A stretch of 64,000 nucleotides of DNA from Chamaecyparis obtusa (Eukaryota; Streptophyta; Pinopsida; Cupressales; Cupressaceae). The notes below the pieces were generated by a model. That model was not told where the DNA came from. It made no database searches and saw nothing but the letters and a program-made list of their open reading frames with translations. Location: assembly GCA_027943335.1 (NCBI GenBank), contig BSBK01008835.1, positions 62,001-126,000 on the forward strand. The letters run 5' to 3'. Position numbers and translations under genes: made by a program. Below, piece after piece: positions 11,789-23,108 of this stretch; the stretch's first letter is position 1; every line of letters starts with the position of its first letter.

Positions 11789-14700
11789 TTACATCTTATC
11801 AAAAATGTTTTGATGGGTTTTCTTGACAGACTCCAAGAGGTTGTCCCATTCCTCTTTCAAGTTGGTAACAACAATATGCTCAAGATCGACTTGTGCATGC
11901 ATGTCAAAGATAGTATCCAACATCACAATCTTTGGTGTTTCTACAAGTTGTTCAGCTTTGACAATATGTACCTCAAAAATTTTTAGGTAAGGGATGAGTT
12001 CTTTTTGTAACTCTATGACCTGATCGATGATGTGTGCTTCTTGGTTTGTTAAATCTGCTATCAGCCACTGGAGCTCCTAAACTCAGTGAATATGCTTTAA
12101 GAAAGCAGTTGGCTTGGTGATAGCTACTTGTGTACTCAGCTTTATCTCTACTTCTAAAACTTTTATCTTTTCACTGACTTCTACAGTGAAGGTGTCTGAA
12201 GTACAATGCTTGATGAGAAATTGATAGATTATCTGGGTAATAGATTTTACCTCGCTAATGACCTCAGATAATTTTACCTTGTTCAGTGCAACTTCTGTGC
12301 TGCTCCTTTCTCCCAATTTGTCCAGAATCTTTGATTCTACCCTTTCTTTGATTCTTTTGTCTACATCTAAATCAGGGGCATTTATTTTGTTGGTGAGTGT
12401 GGCATGTTGATCTAAGATGGGAGTATTCTCATCAATATTTGTCTCTGGTACTATCTGTTGAAGAATATCCCTCACATCATTTAACTCTATTTGCATTTGT
12501 GTTCTTGGCTTAACTTTTCTTGTGTCGCTTTCCTTGGACATAGCTCCCCATATTTACTTAGGTCCTCAGGGCTTAGGGTTCTCAGGTCACATTCTGGTAT
12601 AATGATAACTTCATCAATGGTGATCGGACCTTTGGCTTTCTTCTTCTTCTTTTGTGCAAGAGGTGACTTCTTCTCACTTATAACAATATCTTTTTCTCCA
12701 CTCTTCAAAGTATCTTTCCCAGTTGACACCATATCATCCTTCTTCTTCTCCTTGGTAGATGGTGTGGGAGTCTCGGTTGTAGTGTCAAGTGGGTTCACCT
12801 CAGTCGACTTTGTTTCTTTTTGTTCCTTTATTTCTATAGACCGTGCCTCTATTTTGGTAGGCTCATTTGTATTTGCAGGTTGCTCAGGTGCTTGTATCTT
12901 AGTTGTATCTTTATTTTGCTCAGGATGAGAAGCATTGGGTTGTACTTGTGAAATTATTTCAACTACCTCTACAAGTATAGGTAGTTCACCTAGTAGAGAT
13001 GTGCACACATTATCATTGTCTAATGCTTCATCTTTGTTTGGTGCAATTATTACATCTTCATCATCCTCATCATTAGGATCTCCATTAGTGATGTCCTTAA
13101 TGAGTGCATCATCATTAGTTTTATTCTACAGTTGGATCTTTACTTGATCTAGTGCATCCTATGAAATTCTTATTCTTTCTTCTATTCGGTGATATCAATT
13201 ACCTCGGTAACTAATATACCGGTGTCATCTATTTTCTTTCCTTTGTTATCATTGATGAAAATACCTTTACCTTTTGAACTGTGTCTCTTCTTAGAGAGTT
13301 TCAGGAATGCTTCATGTTCAGCTTTCTCTTCTACTTTCAAAATTGATGTCCATAGAGAATCACATATGACATCCATATCATCCACATTCTCTTCCATGAT
13401 CTGCATAGCTCTATTCTTGACTAGAAATCTAGCTTGATACTTTGTCATGTAATCACTTACAACTGCATCACTAAAGTGTGAGGTTGCACAACTTCATGAT
13501 CGTTCTCTTTTCCTTTTCTTTGTATCTAGTGCAATAGCCCATCTCTCACTTCTTTTGTCATCAAGTTCCTTCACTAATTGACATGTGAATTCCATTGGTA
13601 CTCTCTTGAATTTAATCATCATCTGGATGATAGCATGTTCTAGCTTTGTCTTGTCCTTAATTGACATTTTGTTAAATTTTTCTATGCCTGGATCTATAAG
13701 ATTTCCATTCTCAATTATATCTTCAATTATTTCTTGTATTGTACTTTCTCTATTATGAACTAACTTGAATTGATTAGGATCATTTTCAGTGTCAGTCTCC
13801 TTTATATCTTCTTTACTTCTTATGTATTTCCTCTTTTTCTTTGGTGTCTCAGCTAGTTTCTTGGTCTTTCTCTTAACATATTTTCATGTTGGTCTAGCTA
13901 CTCTTCTTTTTTCTACTTTTACTACTTCTACTTGCTCAATGGATTATGCAGGAGTTGACGAACGTGTCTTCATTGCTTTAGGTTCTATTAGCTGCATTTC
14001 TTGTTCATCATTTGTGGGAGGAACTGGTGTGTGATCCTTTTCTTTATCTAACTTGGTCTCCTCGCTATCATAGGGCTTTTCATCCAACTATAAATAACAT
14101 TCAGTTTCTTCTTTAACTAGTGACTCCTTAGGTGAGTCAGATGAATTTCCATATTTGGCTGTAAGATCTTTTTTCATTTTCTTTTCTCTTCTATACATTT
14201 TCCTGATCTCTGTCTATAGTGATTCGAGACTTAGCTTCCTCATAGACACTAAACCTACTGGCAGTGATGTCTATTGGTAATGCCAGCAATGTATTGATAG
14301 ATTTCAAAGCAAAATCATGATTCATTTCATATCCCATCGGTGCTAGCCATTTTTTGCTCAGTTCTACTGCCTTTATCATTGAGTGGTCTGTGCTGACTAC
14401 AAAGCATATTTTATCTTCAAATTTACTTACTAATTCCTTTGGAATTGTACTCCTTTGTTGCATTTTTTCCTGCAATTCTTTGAAATATGCATTAAATTCC
14501 TTATTCAGATTATCTCCTAGACTTTTCATCATTTCACCAATTTGTGCAGTTATCAGTTTGTTTGATTGCTAGTTTACTTTACTAATACCAAGTACATATT
14601 TTTGGAGATAGAAAAATTTACAGACAAGTAGTGATCCATACTTACATGTATTAGACTTCATTTCTTTTATTGTCTTCATATTATCTTGCAGTTGGTGTAG

Positions 14701-15395
14701 TAGCAATTCAGCAAGATCTACCTGGTGATCTTTCTTCACAATTTTATAGGCCATGTCCACGATGCTGCAGGGTACATTATTTGGTCTGCTAGATTGAAAT
14801 ATCTTGTACCCAATGACATGAGCTACAAATTTTACCACTAGATCTTTGATGGTTGCAATTTTTAGTGCCCTACCATCCCATTGAGCTCCAGTGTTCTTTT
14901 CAACGTTGGGACGAGATGAACTTTGAAAGGCTTTGACTTTGTCGGTTGTAGGGTACCTAGTAACTCTACTTATAGTCTTCTTTGTGACCTTGACAGGTTT
15001 ATCTAGCCAAAATTTTCCATCATGAAATCTTCTTAGCATGATTCTTATCTAGTCATTTTGGAAGGATTGCGGGAAGTATGTAAAACACAATAACCCTAAC
15101 TCCTCAATCTTCTTGTATTCAGATTTAATCTTTCCATCTAGTCCATAGACTTGTTGATAAGTAGCAATAGTCTCAAAGTCACATACTTCACCGATTTTTC
15201 AGTGAATATAGGCCCTAATGTCTTCTATTAACAAAACCCTATCTAGAATACTTGAAAATGTGCCCATATCATCTATTTGTGCTATGACCTTGGGACATGT
15301 GGTTTGAATTTGTCGATGGTGAAATGTTCCCTTACAATTAGTTCTACTTCCTCCTCAATGTTTTGCAATTTGCTTGCAGTCGATGTTGATGCCAT
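11789..15395 (-). pseudogene. ORF2 of element C: unknown protein of about 1200 codons
   Basis: The start is ATG at 15395 (MASTSTASK, matching MASSSSAR in B) and the stop is at 11789. Readable blocks are 14569-15039 (FWLDKPVKVTKKTISRVTRYP, aligned to the W-rich segment of B), 14191-14532, 13182-13448, 12487-13008 (Lys/Thr/Glu-rich linker with TIDEV) and 12083-12541 (helical). They sit in several frames, so C has suffered indels as well as stop codons. Length and block order match B although identity is modest, which argues that ORF2 was under selection in both subfamilies before decay. Function is unknown and no catalytic motif is visible. The plus-strand ORF 12491-12928 is a shadow. Confidence 0.75.
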
Positions 15396-15944
15396 AAATT
15401 GTTTCTAAGGTTTCGGCAAGCAATAGATAACCAGTGTTCAATAGGTAGATGAACTTACTCGATATTGTCAAAGAATTGTCATCTGTTTCATATACAGTAG
15501 CTTTGAATCTTTTCTAAAATATTTAGCTCAAACTCTTCTCTGTAAAATCTCCTTTCTTCCAAATCACAATGTAACAATGAACTCTATTTCCACGTATATA
15601 GACTTTTCGATATTCCCGCTCAAACTTTAGTGTATTAAATGGGTGACCTAACTTTTGGTACAAAATGGCTATCAGCTTGGTAATGTCCACAATTTCCTTT
15701 TCTTGGTTAACATATAATTTTTTATCAATTTGCACTATTGTCGGTTAACCTTGTATAGTGATTACTGATGGGTAATCAACTCACGTTTCTTCTTTTACCG
15801 ACTATGTGACATTTGTAAACTTATAACACATAAACCATAGTGCATCTTTATTCATGTAGATTTGGTATTTGTACATCATATATAAGGAATTGTATGTAAA
15901 ATGTGATCATTTAAAATATCAGTTACATACATACCTTTGTCATC
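15396..15944 (-). other. gag-ORF2 spacer of element C with one small ORF
   Basis: A 70-residue minus-strand ORF (15523-15735, beginning MQIDKKLY) reads like protein, and its frame continues past one stop towards the ORF2 start. Nothing comparable is evident in the B spacer (5476-6011). It may be an extension of ORF2, a subfamily-specific small gene or chance. I do not recognise it. Confidence 0.35.
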
Positions 15945-17346
15945 TTAAGTGGATGTACCGATGTCACCCAATCCAGTGGATGAGGTTTCACTGACAGTGT
16001 TACTTGACTCAGCATTCTCACTAGATGCTTTCTTCCACATTGTGTTCCTTAACTTCATAATTTCTACAATGTTATATCCACTCTCAAATATATGGTTTTC
16101 ATTTGGTGCTCGGTCTCTATAGTTCTTGCTTAAATGACTGACCTTGTGACAGTGCATACATGCCATTCCTACATTTGTCTAGTTTCTTGATTGTCCAATC
16201 CAACTCTTTATGTAATAGTTTGCTGAATATTTCCATACTGACCACATACAACACAATTAGTCCATGTATTATAATCCCAAACATATGAGTTACCTTGTCT
16301 CTTCAGTTGATATGGCTTTCATTATAGTTTTTCTTTAGGTGTCCAGACTTGTTTCATTTTCACCTTGCAGTACCTTGGAGTGTGACCATGCTTATTACAA
16401 GTATAGCATATTTTGTCCTCAGTAGTATTATTAGCAATGTCATTCTTCTTATCCCTGCATTCATAAGCTAGATGTCCAAACTTGCCATAGTAATAGCAAT
16501 ATCCATTGAATTTTGGAATGACAGGAGGTTTCCTTGTGCTTTGCTTTTGCGCATGTTAGATGTATGTCCTAGTTTTCCACAATGATAATATGTCAACATT
16601 TTAGGTTTCTAACTTTGATTGTTGTTGACTTTTATAGCTTGTTGTGATGATTCTCCTTCACTGATGTAGCCTATACCGACTCTGCTTATGAATCTCCTTT
16701 GATTAGTCAGGAAATCACCAATCTTTTTAGAACTATCCTCAACTATCTTCATCATTTCATTGTGTTGCTTTTGTGTCTTTATTTCATTTCTCAATTTTTC
16801 ATTATCTTCTATGAGTATTGCAACATCTTTAAGTCTTCTTGATAATTCTCCATTTACTCGGTTCATCTCTTGATTAACTGTCATCATCTGATTTGATACT
16901 TGGAAGTGACGGTTGGTGAGTCTCTATATTTCACTTTCTTTTGCTTGAAGTTGTTTAGTCATCAGTCTTGAGTCTTCAATAGCCAGATTTTGATCTTGTT
17001 TAGCTTGTCTAGCATTGTTCATGATTTCCACCATTCTCACCATTTGAGATTCATGACCAATTTGAAGTTCTTTCACTTTCTCAGATAGATCTTGATTCTT
17101 TTCAGACAAGTCAGAGATTATGCTTTCAGATCCGTCAGAGATGCTTCTAGAGCTTGATCCAATATGATGAAATATTTCATCGATAGATTCTTTATGATAA
17201 CTAATTTCATTCAGCTGAATTGCAAGGTTCTTCCTTTCAACCAGTAATTTCTTCAATTCTTCCTTGGCTTATTTATATTGTTCCACAAACATCTGTATTT
17301 TTATCTTCTGATTCTCAATAGTCTTGTCAAGCTTGTATCTCTCCAT
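15945..17346 (-). pseudogene. gag-like protein of element C: coiled coil plus five zinc knuckles
   Basis: The start is ATG 17346 (MERYKLDK) and the stop is 15945, about 467 codons including stops. Residues 1-240 are a long charged coiled coil (blocks 16924-17256 and 16609-16887, joined in one frame through one stop). Knuckle remnants follow in the same order as in B: YYHCGKLGHTSNM, CYYYGKFGHLAYEC, CYTCNKHGHTPRYC, CVVCGQYGN and CMHCHKVSHLSKNY. At least one frameshift lies between knuckles three and five. The C-terminal tail is Ser/Thr/Glu-rich and matches B's tail. It is the likely nucleocapsid of this family. The conserved count of five knuckles between diverged subfamilies suggests it mattered for RNA binding. 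Confidence 0.72.
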
Positions 17347-17396
17347 GACTTAGATCTTTACCCTTCAGTGGTTAGACTATTCAATAGGAGAACTGT

Positions 17397-17408
17397 GCTT
17401 TGAAACCA
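17397..17408 (-). other. Primer-binding site of element C (decayed)
   Basis: On the minus strand this reads TGGTTTCAAAGC, just after the 5' LTR end. It differs from the initiator methionine tRNA site TGGTATCAGAGC by two changes. It is in the position expected from element B. Confidence 0.75.
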
Positions 17409-17410
17409 AT

Positions 17411-18637
17411 TTTTGCAATTAGGAGAGATAAGTACTGAGAGGGGAGGGGTGAATTAGTGCCTTCAAAAACTTTAATTGAAAAACCTTTCAGATCTATAAT
17501 TGTATACTTAGATAACTGATCAAAATAACTTGAATACAATTGCATAAATCAATCATCTAGTTAACTTGAGAAAGTAAACAACATGAAGTCAATATGACAA
17601 TCACATAACACAAGTATTTTGGTAACACAAAAACCCTTGTAAGAAGGTAAAAAATGTAGTGGGGATGACACCCACAAATTCTTCACTACTGTAGATAGAA
17701 AAGGTTTGCATGTTAAGGCTACAAGTTTTGATCACTTATGGTGATCTTACCCTGTTAGGAGTAACATGTTAGATCAGCTAGATCTACCTAATTATAAGAT
17801 TTTAACAACACTAATGAAGTGTGTACTTGGTTAAGAGATTTACATAAGACTATTAAGCCTACTCTGTTAAGAGATTTTATCAAAAACTCTATCACAATTG
17901 TCAGAAAGTAATAGGCAATTATTTGCTAGTTGACAACTCAATTATCTAAAATAGATCTATAAATGCTCATAAAATATCACCTTATCTGTGATGGTTCTCT
18001 ACTTTGTTATGCTCGGTAGCCTTCTCTAATTATGCTTAATCTGATATCCTCTGTACTCTATTCTACTCGGTAAACTGATTGTCTTGAAGTTAGGCAATGT
18101 CTTCAAGTGCTCTGTGATTCATATATATTAGTTCACCAACCTCATAAAATGGTGTGAACATACAAAATATATAGTGTTCTATTTTTTCCACCTTAACAAC
18201 AATTAGGTTACAAGAATAATCATAACCCTAAGATCTACAGTGCAAAATAACCTAGATCAACAATTACAATAAGATAAACATTACATTTAATGAGTATCTT
18301 TTACAATAAATGCTCCTTGATCTTATTAAACCATTTTACGATTTGTTGTAACCATTTGCATAGAAGAATGTGCCATTTTAGATTACTATGCCATTTTCTA
18401 TGATCATCAGTAAACACTGTATAATCTGCTTGATGTATACTGTGATGCTCGGTGTTTACTAACTGTCAGTGTCAATGTCACTGGTGCTTGGTAGACTGTG
18501 TGATGCTCGGTGTAAAGACTTTACCAACTACTCTATCTTACTTCTGGTTACCGACCAACTCAATATAAGTAATCGATCGACCTATTTACTATCCTTTGAT
18601 ATTAATGACTACCTTAAATGCTCAATAGAGATTAACA
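17411..18637 (-). repeat. 5' LTR of element C
   Basis: 1227 bp. The inner end has lost its canonical dinucleotide (TGTTGG has become TTTTGC). It is longer than the partner LTR because of about 96-99 bases at 18182-18280. A TATATATTTTG-like sequence is present near 18165-18180 on the minus strand. It ends at 18637, next to target duplication TTAAT. Confidence 0.9.
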
Positions 18638-18986
18638 TTAATATGTATTAACATTATAATCATTGGAAATATTTTTATTAGTAGTACCTTACTACATAGA
18701 TAGTTTTTTCAAATGGATTCATTTGATTTTCGAAAAGATAAATTTGAAGTGATTTTTTCTCAGCATTTTAATAGTTGTGAAGGAGACTCCATTATAGGTA
18801 TGAATGAGGAGTATAGATGTTATATCAATGTTTTTCTTATCTAAGAGGCTTTGAGCTAACCACTTGTAATTAAATCCTTCAAATGGAACCTCTCAAGGGT
18901 TAAATCATCATATTTTATTAAAAATGTGTTATTTCAGCAAAAATCAGCATCTCTAAAAAAGTGTAACCCACTATTGTGGGGTCACC

Positions 18987-18996
18987 GAGGGGGAGA
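18987..18996 (+). other. Polypurine tract of element B
   Basis: GAGGGGGAGA lies immediately before the 3' LTR (TGTAGATC at 18998). The DNA transposon ends right against it. Confidence 0.8.
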
Positions 18997-18997
18997 T

Positions 18998-20176
18998 TGT
19001 AGATCTCTATAGTTTTGTTGACCATTAGTGTTTCACACTTAGTCATATATCGAGGCAATGATGGTTGGTCATCACTGTGACTAAGTCATTTTGTAAAGGC
19101 TAAGTTTTGTATTGTATACTTACTGAGCAATAGTACTGTCGAGTAAAGTCATGGTTGCTATGTTTGTAATATGCTAAGAGTATAGCTATTTCCAAGTTCC
19201 ATATATCAATGATTACCGAGTGACAGAGAAGTTCAACTGATGTTGAGTACAGTTAATGCCGAGTGCCAAGAATAACTTTTGCTGAGTTAGCCAAAATTGA
19301 CATACAAGTTTGGATTGGCACAATGATTGAGGTAAACCATTTTTGGTGATAATAATGTTTTGTATTTTGTCTAATGAGGTAATTATGGAGGTAATTACAC
19401 ATCCATATTATTATCATTGATCCTTATGTAAAACCTAGAACCAATAAAAAAATTGTATAGTTTAGGCGGCAATAGAAATAAATCTGAACTGTAGATATTG
19501 AAACGGTAAAACATTTTTGTTGTTATATAAGGGCAAGATCTAGATCAGAGAAAAGTGTGTGAATTAGAGAGATAAGATTGAATTAGTATGAGAAGATGAT
19601 CAGAGAAGTATATTCAGAATAGCGAAGTATTCAGATAGAGTTCAGTGATCGAGCTAAGCAGTGAAAAGATAGAATCAAGAAAGATCAAATAGAAGAGATC
19701 AAAATATAAAGTAAAGAGGAGATCTGTAATCAAGGTAAATCTCTTAACCGAGTAGTCTTAGTAGAATTTTTGTAAATCTCTTTACCAAGTGCTTACTTTG
19801 TTGTAAGTTTATAAATCCTTTAACAAGGTAGACTATACATGTCTTTTATCTTTTGATAGAGAAGACCTTTCACAGGGTAGATCATGATTTGATCACATTT
19901 TGTAAGCCTTCACAGGCAAAACTTATTACTGTAGTAGTGAAGATTTGTGGGTGTCATCCCCACCCCATTTTTACCTTTCAAGGGTTTCTAGGTTACCAAA
20001 ATCATGGTGTTATGAGTGATTTCATGTATGCTTCTTTATATGTTTTGTTTCTTACAATGATTAAGTTTTTTTTATGTCATGAATAAAGTTTTATCAGATC
20101 AAAAGGATAAAAGTAAGTAATATCTTATTCACCCCCCCATCCTCTCAGTATTACTTTCCCACTTATACTTCCAACA
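18998..20176 (+). repeat. 3' LTR of element B
   Basis: 1179 bp, from TGTAGATCTC to CTTCCAACA. The last 260 bases match the 5' remnant at 3800-4064. It carries a TATA box near 19524, a short C tract (20131-20137) and CTCTCAGTATTAC near the end, a layout shared with the LTRs of C and of Copia element E. Element D gag sequence resumes at 20177. Confidence 0.88.
19524..19530 (+). promoter_or_regulatory. TATA box in the 3' LTR of element B
   Basis: TATATAA followed by GGGCAAGATC, about 650 bases before the LTR end, is a plausible core promoter. The corresponding part of the 5' LTR is lost. Confidence 0.5.
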
Positions 20177-21761
20177 GTTTGAAGGAGATACACAAGAAAA
20201 GAATGCCCATAGAAAGACATGGAAGAAAAGATACAATGCATTAGAGATGCTACTTGACGAAGACATCAAATCTTACATCTAAAGGATTAATGAAGTAGTT
20301 GCTGGAATTAGGAACAATGATGGAGAGATCTCAGAGGAAGACATTATGGATAAGTTGATGACTACTCTTACAACACAGTATGAAAACAAGATCAATATCC
20401 TTGATGAGACCATGCAACTTACAAAAAAATTCAAGAGAGAGACCATGATCAACAAAAATTTAGATTTTGAGATTTCAAGATTGAAGATAGAGCCTAAAAG
20501 TGAGAGATCCTTCAAAGCATGAGTCCATGGTAAGAAATATTTAAACACTTTTGGTAATTTTGATGACAAAGATGAAGATAAAGAGATAGATGATATTATT
20601 TCTGTGTTTTCTAAGAAATAAAGAAAAGGGAAAAGAAATTATGAATGCCAGTTACCATTCAAATGTTTCTCATGTAATAGGACTGGTCACTTTGTATCTA
20701 AGTGTCCTACAAGAGTTAAGAAATTCAAAACTAACTACAAGCCTAAGTATACAAAAGAATGTCACTATGCTGGTGATGGAGTTTCTGATGATGATTCAGT
20801 TGAAGATGAAATTGGATTCATTTCTATTATGGAGAATATGTTTGATGAGATGGATCGTGAAGATGAGGAAAAGGAACAAGAGCTAGCATTGATTTGAGAA
20901 GAAGACAAAAGGACATATTGGATTATAGATAGTGGTTGTTCACATTACATAATAGGTGATAAATATAGATTTGTTCATCTAGACAAATATAAAGGTGGCA
21001 TGGTTAGATTTGGATATAACACTCCTAAACCTATCATTGGTAGTGGAGCTATCACATTGGATGGGAAGAACAACACTGATGACATTCTTTATGTAGATGG
21101 TTTGCAACACAACATTCTTAGTGTTGGGAAGTTGCTTGACAAAGGATATCAATTGGAGTTCAAAGACAAGAAGTGAATCATTAACAATAAGGATGGTGAA
21201 ATGATTGCATCATGTTCAAAGACTAAAGGTAATATTTTTTAGCTTAATTCTGAAGAAATTTGTTTTGTTGCTAAAGTAGATGACAATTGGCTATGGCCTA
21301 AAAGTCTATGTCATATCAATTTTGATAACATAGTAAAGATAAGAAATGTAAAGGCAGTAAGAGATCTATCTAGCATAGAAAAGCCAGTTGATACTATTTG
21401 TAGGGAATGTGTGATGGGAAATCATGTGAGGAATTTATTTAGAAGAAAGAATAATTTAGAAGAGAATAAATTGGATTTGGTTCATACAAACCTATGTGGA
21501 CCAACTCAAGCAAGATCATACTATGGTGAAAGGTATTTCATTTTGTTTGTTGATGATTATTCTAGAATGATGTGGGTTGCATTCTTGAAAGATAAGTTAG
21601 AAGCATTTAAGAAGTTTAAAATATTCAAAGCTAAGGTTGTGAATGAAGCTAGACTAAAGATAAAGTTTCTAAGATCAGATAGAGGAGGATAATTCACCTC
21701 TGATAGATTCTATGAGTACTATGAAGAACATGGCATAAAGAGATAGTTGAGTGCAGCTAGA
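20177..21761 (+). pseudogene. Copia gag-protease-integrase, first part (element D)
   Basis: This encodes the C-terminal half of a UBN2-type Copia gag, a perfect zinc knuckle CFSCNRTGHFVSKC (20664-20705), the aspartic protease motif in WIIDSGCSHY, the pre-integrase zinc region with CRECVMGN, and the integrase core start (YFILFVDDYSRMMW, LRSDRGG). In-frame stops occur near 20279, 20521, 21176 and 21690. It breaks off at the E insertion after SAAR and resumes at 31449 with APQLNG. It runs parallel to E residue for residue. The likely ancestral role was the capsid, maturation and integration proteins of D. Confidence 0.85.
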
Positions 21762-23051
21762 TGTTGGAGATTTACCAGCAGGCCAGTACTGACTATATGT
21801 TTGTCATTGATGAGAACATATGGAAAGTAGCATGTGTGGAATTCTTATGCATTAAGCTTTTAGTATATGATGCATGGATATGATATCAACATGATATCAT
21901 GGGCACAAAGGTTAAATGTAAGTACAGATAGTTATATAGCAGCTTGTGTCAGCAGTGCTCCTGCAGAGTTACAGGCAGTGTTCTGTGTATGGTTTTCTAT
22001 ATAGTTGTCTTATGGGCATACACCCGAGGATATATGTTAGTGATGTTTTAGTTATGAACGCATAGTCTAATGATGAACACAAGTGAAGTTATGCAGTCAC
22101 TATTCACTAGTAGTAATTTTATGTGTTTGTTCAAAAAAGCTGATAGAGATTTTATTGTTTCTTGAGCTGCACCTATCTTGAGGATATGTGCCCCTAGAGT
22201 TAAGCTTACAAAAGTGTAATTGATGTTTGGTTAAGAAATCATAAGTTAATTCAGCTTACAAAGAAAGTTCCAGTTGTTTTGGTAGAGCCGATAGTGTGTG
22301 GTGTGCATCTACAATTATTTTATTAGACAGGTCCCAAAATGAGGTGCATGCATAATAGACCTGACATAATGTTTTTTGAAGTTTATTATGGTTTCTCTAA
22401 TATGATTTCAAGGTGGTTCTAATAGACTGAATTTATTATATCATTTGGAGGAAAGATATTTATAGGTAGTCATTTGCGATTGCTTGAGTGTGGTTCATGG
22501 TTTATTAAGTAGAGCAGAGGAGAGTGTGCAAAGTGTTGGACCATCAGAAGAAGGCCTATGTGACCAAGTAGAGTATGTGTGCTATTCATTAGAACTGATC
22601 CAAATAGCAGGTCAAAGCATATTTCACCAAGATCCATATATAGTGTGTATCTATTATTCATAAGGTTGTAGCCTTTGCCCATTTGAGCAGTGAGCTCTTG
22701 GACAGTGCATCCTCTCCCCTAATAGGAACAATTGTAAAAGACTCCTAACAGGGTTCGACCCTTAGCCAAGTCTAATGTACTTAATATATTGTAAAGCTAC
22801 TCCTAACAGGGTAAAAGATCTTCTAGAAAGGATCATTATACACTAGTACAAAATATTAGTGGGTATCAAGTCCCACCAGGGTTTTTACCTATTTGGGTTT
22901 CCCCATAAGCAAAATATTGGTGTTGTGTTCAAGTGTTCTTTCATTTTGTTTATGCTTTATTTTTAAGTATACTTAATTGGATAAAGAATTGAAACTTGTA
23001 GATAACTAATTCACCCCCCCTCTCAATTATCTCTTGGGACTATTCCTAACA
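21762..23051 (+). repeat. 5' LTR of element E
   Basis: 1290 bp, TGTTGGAGATTTACC...CTATTCCTAACA. It matches the 3' LTR throughout, with base changes and small indels. It contains TATTTATAGG (22457-22466) and a C tract of 7 at 23014-23020 near the end. Confidence 0.93.
22457..22466 (+). promoter_or_regulatory. TATA-like box, 5' LTR of element E
   Basis: ATTTATAGG, preceded by GGAGGAAAGAT, is conserved in the 3' LTR near 30841. It is a candidate core promoter. Confidence 0.45.
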
Positions 23052-23053
23052 AT

Positions 23054-23065
23054 TGGTATCAGAGC
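23054..23065 (+). other. Primer-binding site of element E
   Basis: TGGTATCAGAGC is an exact match to the initiator methionine tRNA primer site, two bases after the LTR end. Confidence 0.92.
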
Positions 23066-23108
23066 CAAGTGGCTTAGAGAGAAAGTTTAACAGCTTGAGG
23101 TTGATCAT

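Larger units (their letters stand above)
10413..18637 (-). mobile_element. Element C: complete gag-ORF2 LTR retrotransposon without pol
   Basis: This 8.2 kb minus-strand element is flanked by the perfect 5-bp duplication TTAAT (10408-10412 and 18638-18642). On the minus strand the order is 5' LTR (18637-17411), primer-binding site, gag (17346-15945), ORF2 (15395-11789), polypurine tract (11555-11541) and 3' LTR (11540-10413). No reverse transcriptase, RNase H, integrase or protease motif appears anywhere, so it was non-autonomous even before decay. The intact termini show it moved by a normal LTR-retrotransposon route using enzymes supplied in trans. The proteins match those of B and A. Confidence 0.9.
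9763..18986. mobile_element. Roughly 1 kb noncoding DNA transposon (MITE-like), split by element C
   Basis: The terminal inverted repeats are about 32 bp: GGTGAACCCACAATAGTGG onward at 9763, and its reverse complement ending at 18986 with one mismatch. Each repeat contains the palindrome CCCACAATAGTGGG. With C and its target duplication removed, the element is about 994 bp (9763-10412 plus 18643-18986), AT-rich and without coding capacity. The target duplication is blurred by the G-rich site. AGGGG at 9758-9762 and 18988-18992 is a candidate. I cannot assign a superfamily. It landed against B's polypurine tract. Confidence 0.75.
3800..20176 (+). mobile_element. Element B: gag-ORF2 LTR retrotransposon without pol, interrupted
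   Basis: Plus-strand element. Its parts are a 5' LTR remnant (3800-4064), a primer-binding site (4067), gag (4130-5475), ORF2 (6012-9608), a 3' noncoding tail, a polypurine tract (18987-18996) and a full 3' LTR (18998-20176). The tail is interrupted by a DNA transposon (9763-18986) that in turn holds element C. Without these, B would be about 7.2 kb plus the missing LTR part. B is related to A and C in gene content and in LTR start (TGTAGATCTCTAT against TGTTAATCTCTAT) but belongs to a different subfamily. After its 3' LTR the sequence continues in the gag gene of Copia element D, so B inserted there. Its left target site is lost. Confidence 0.85.
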
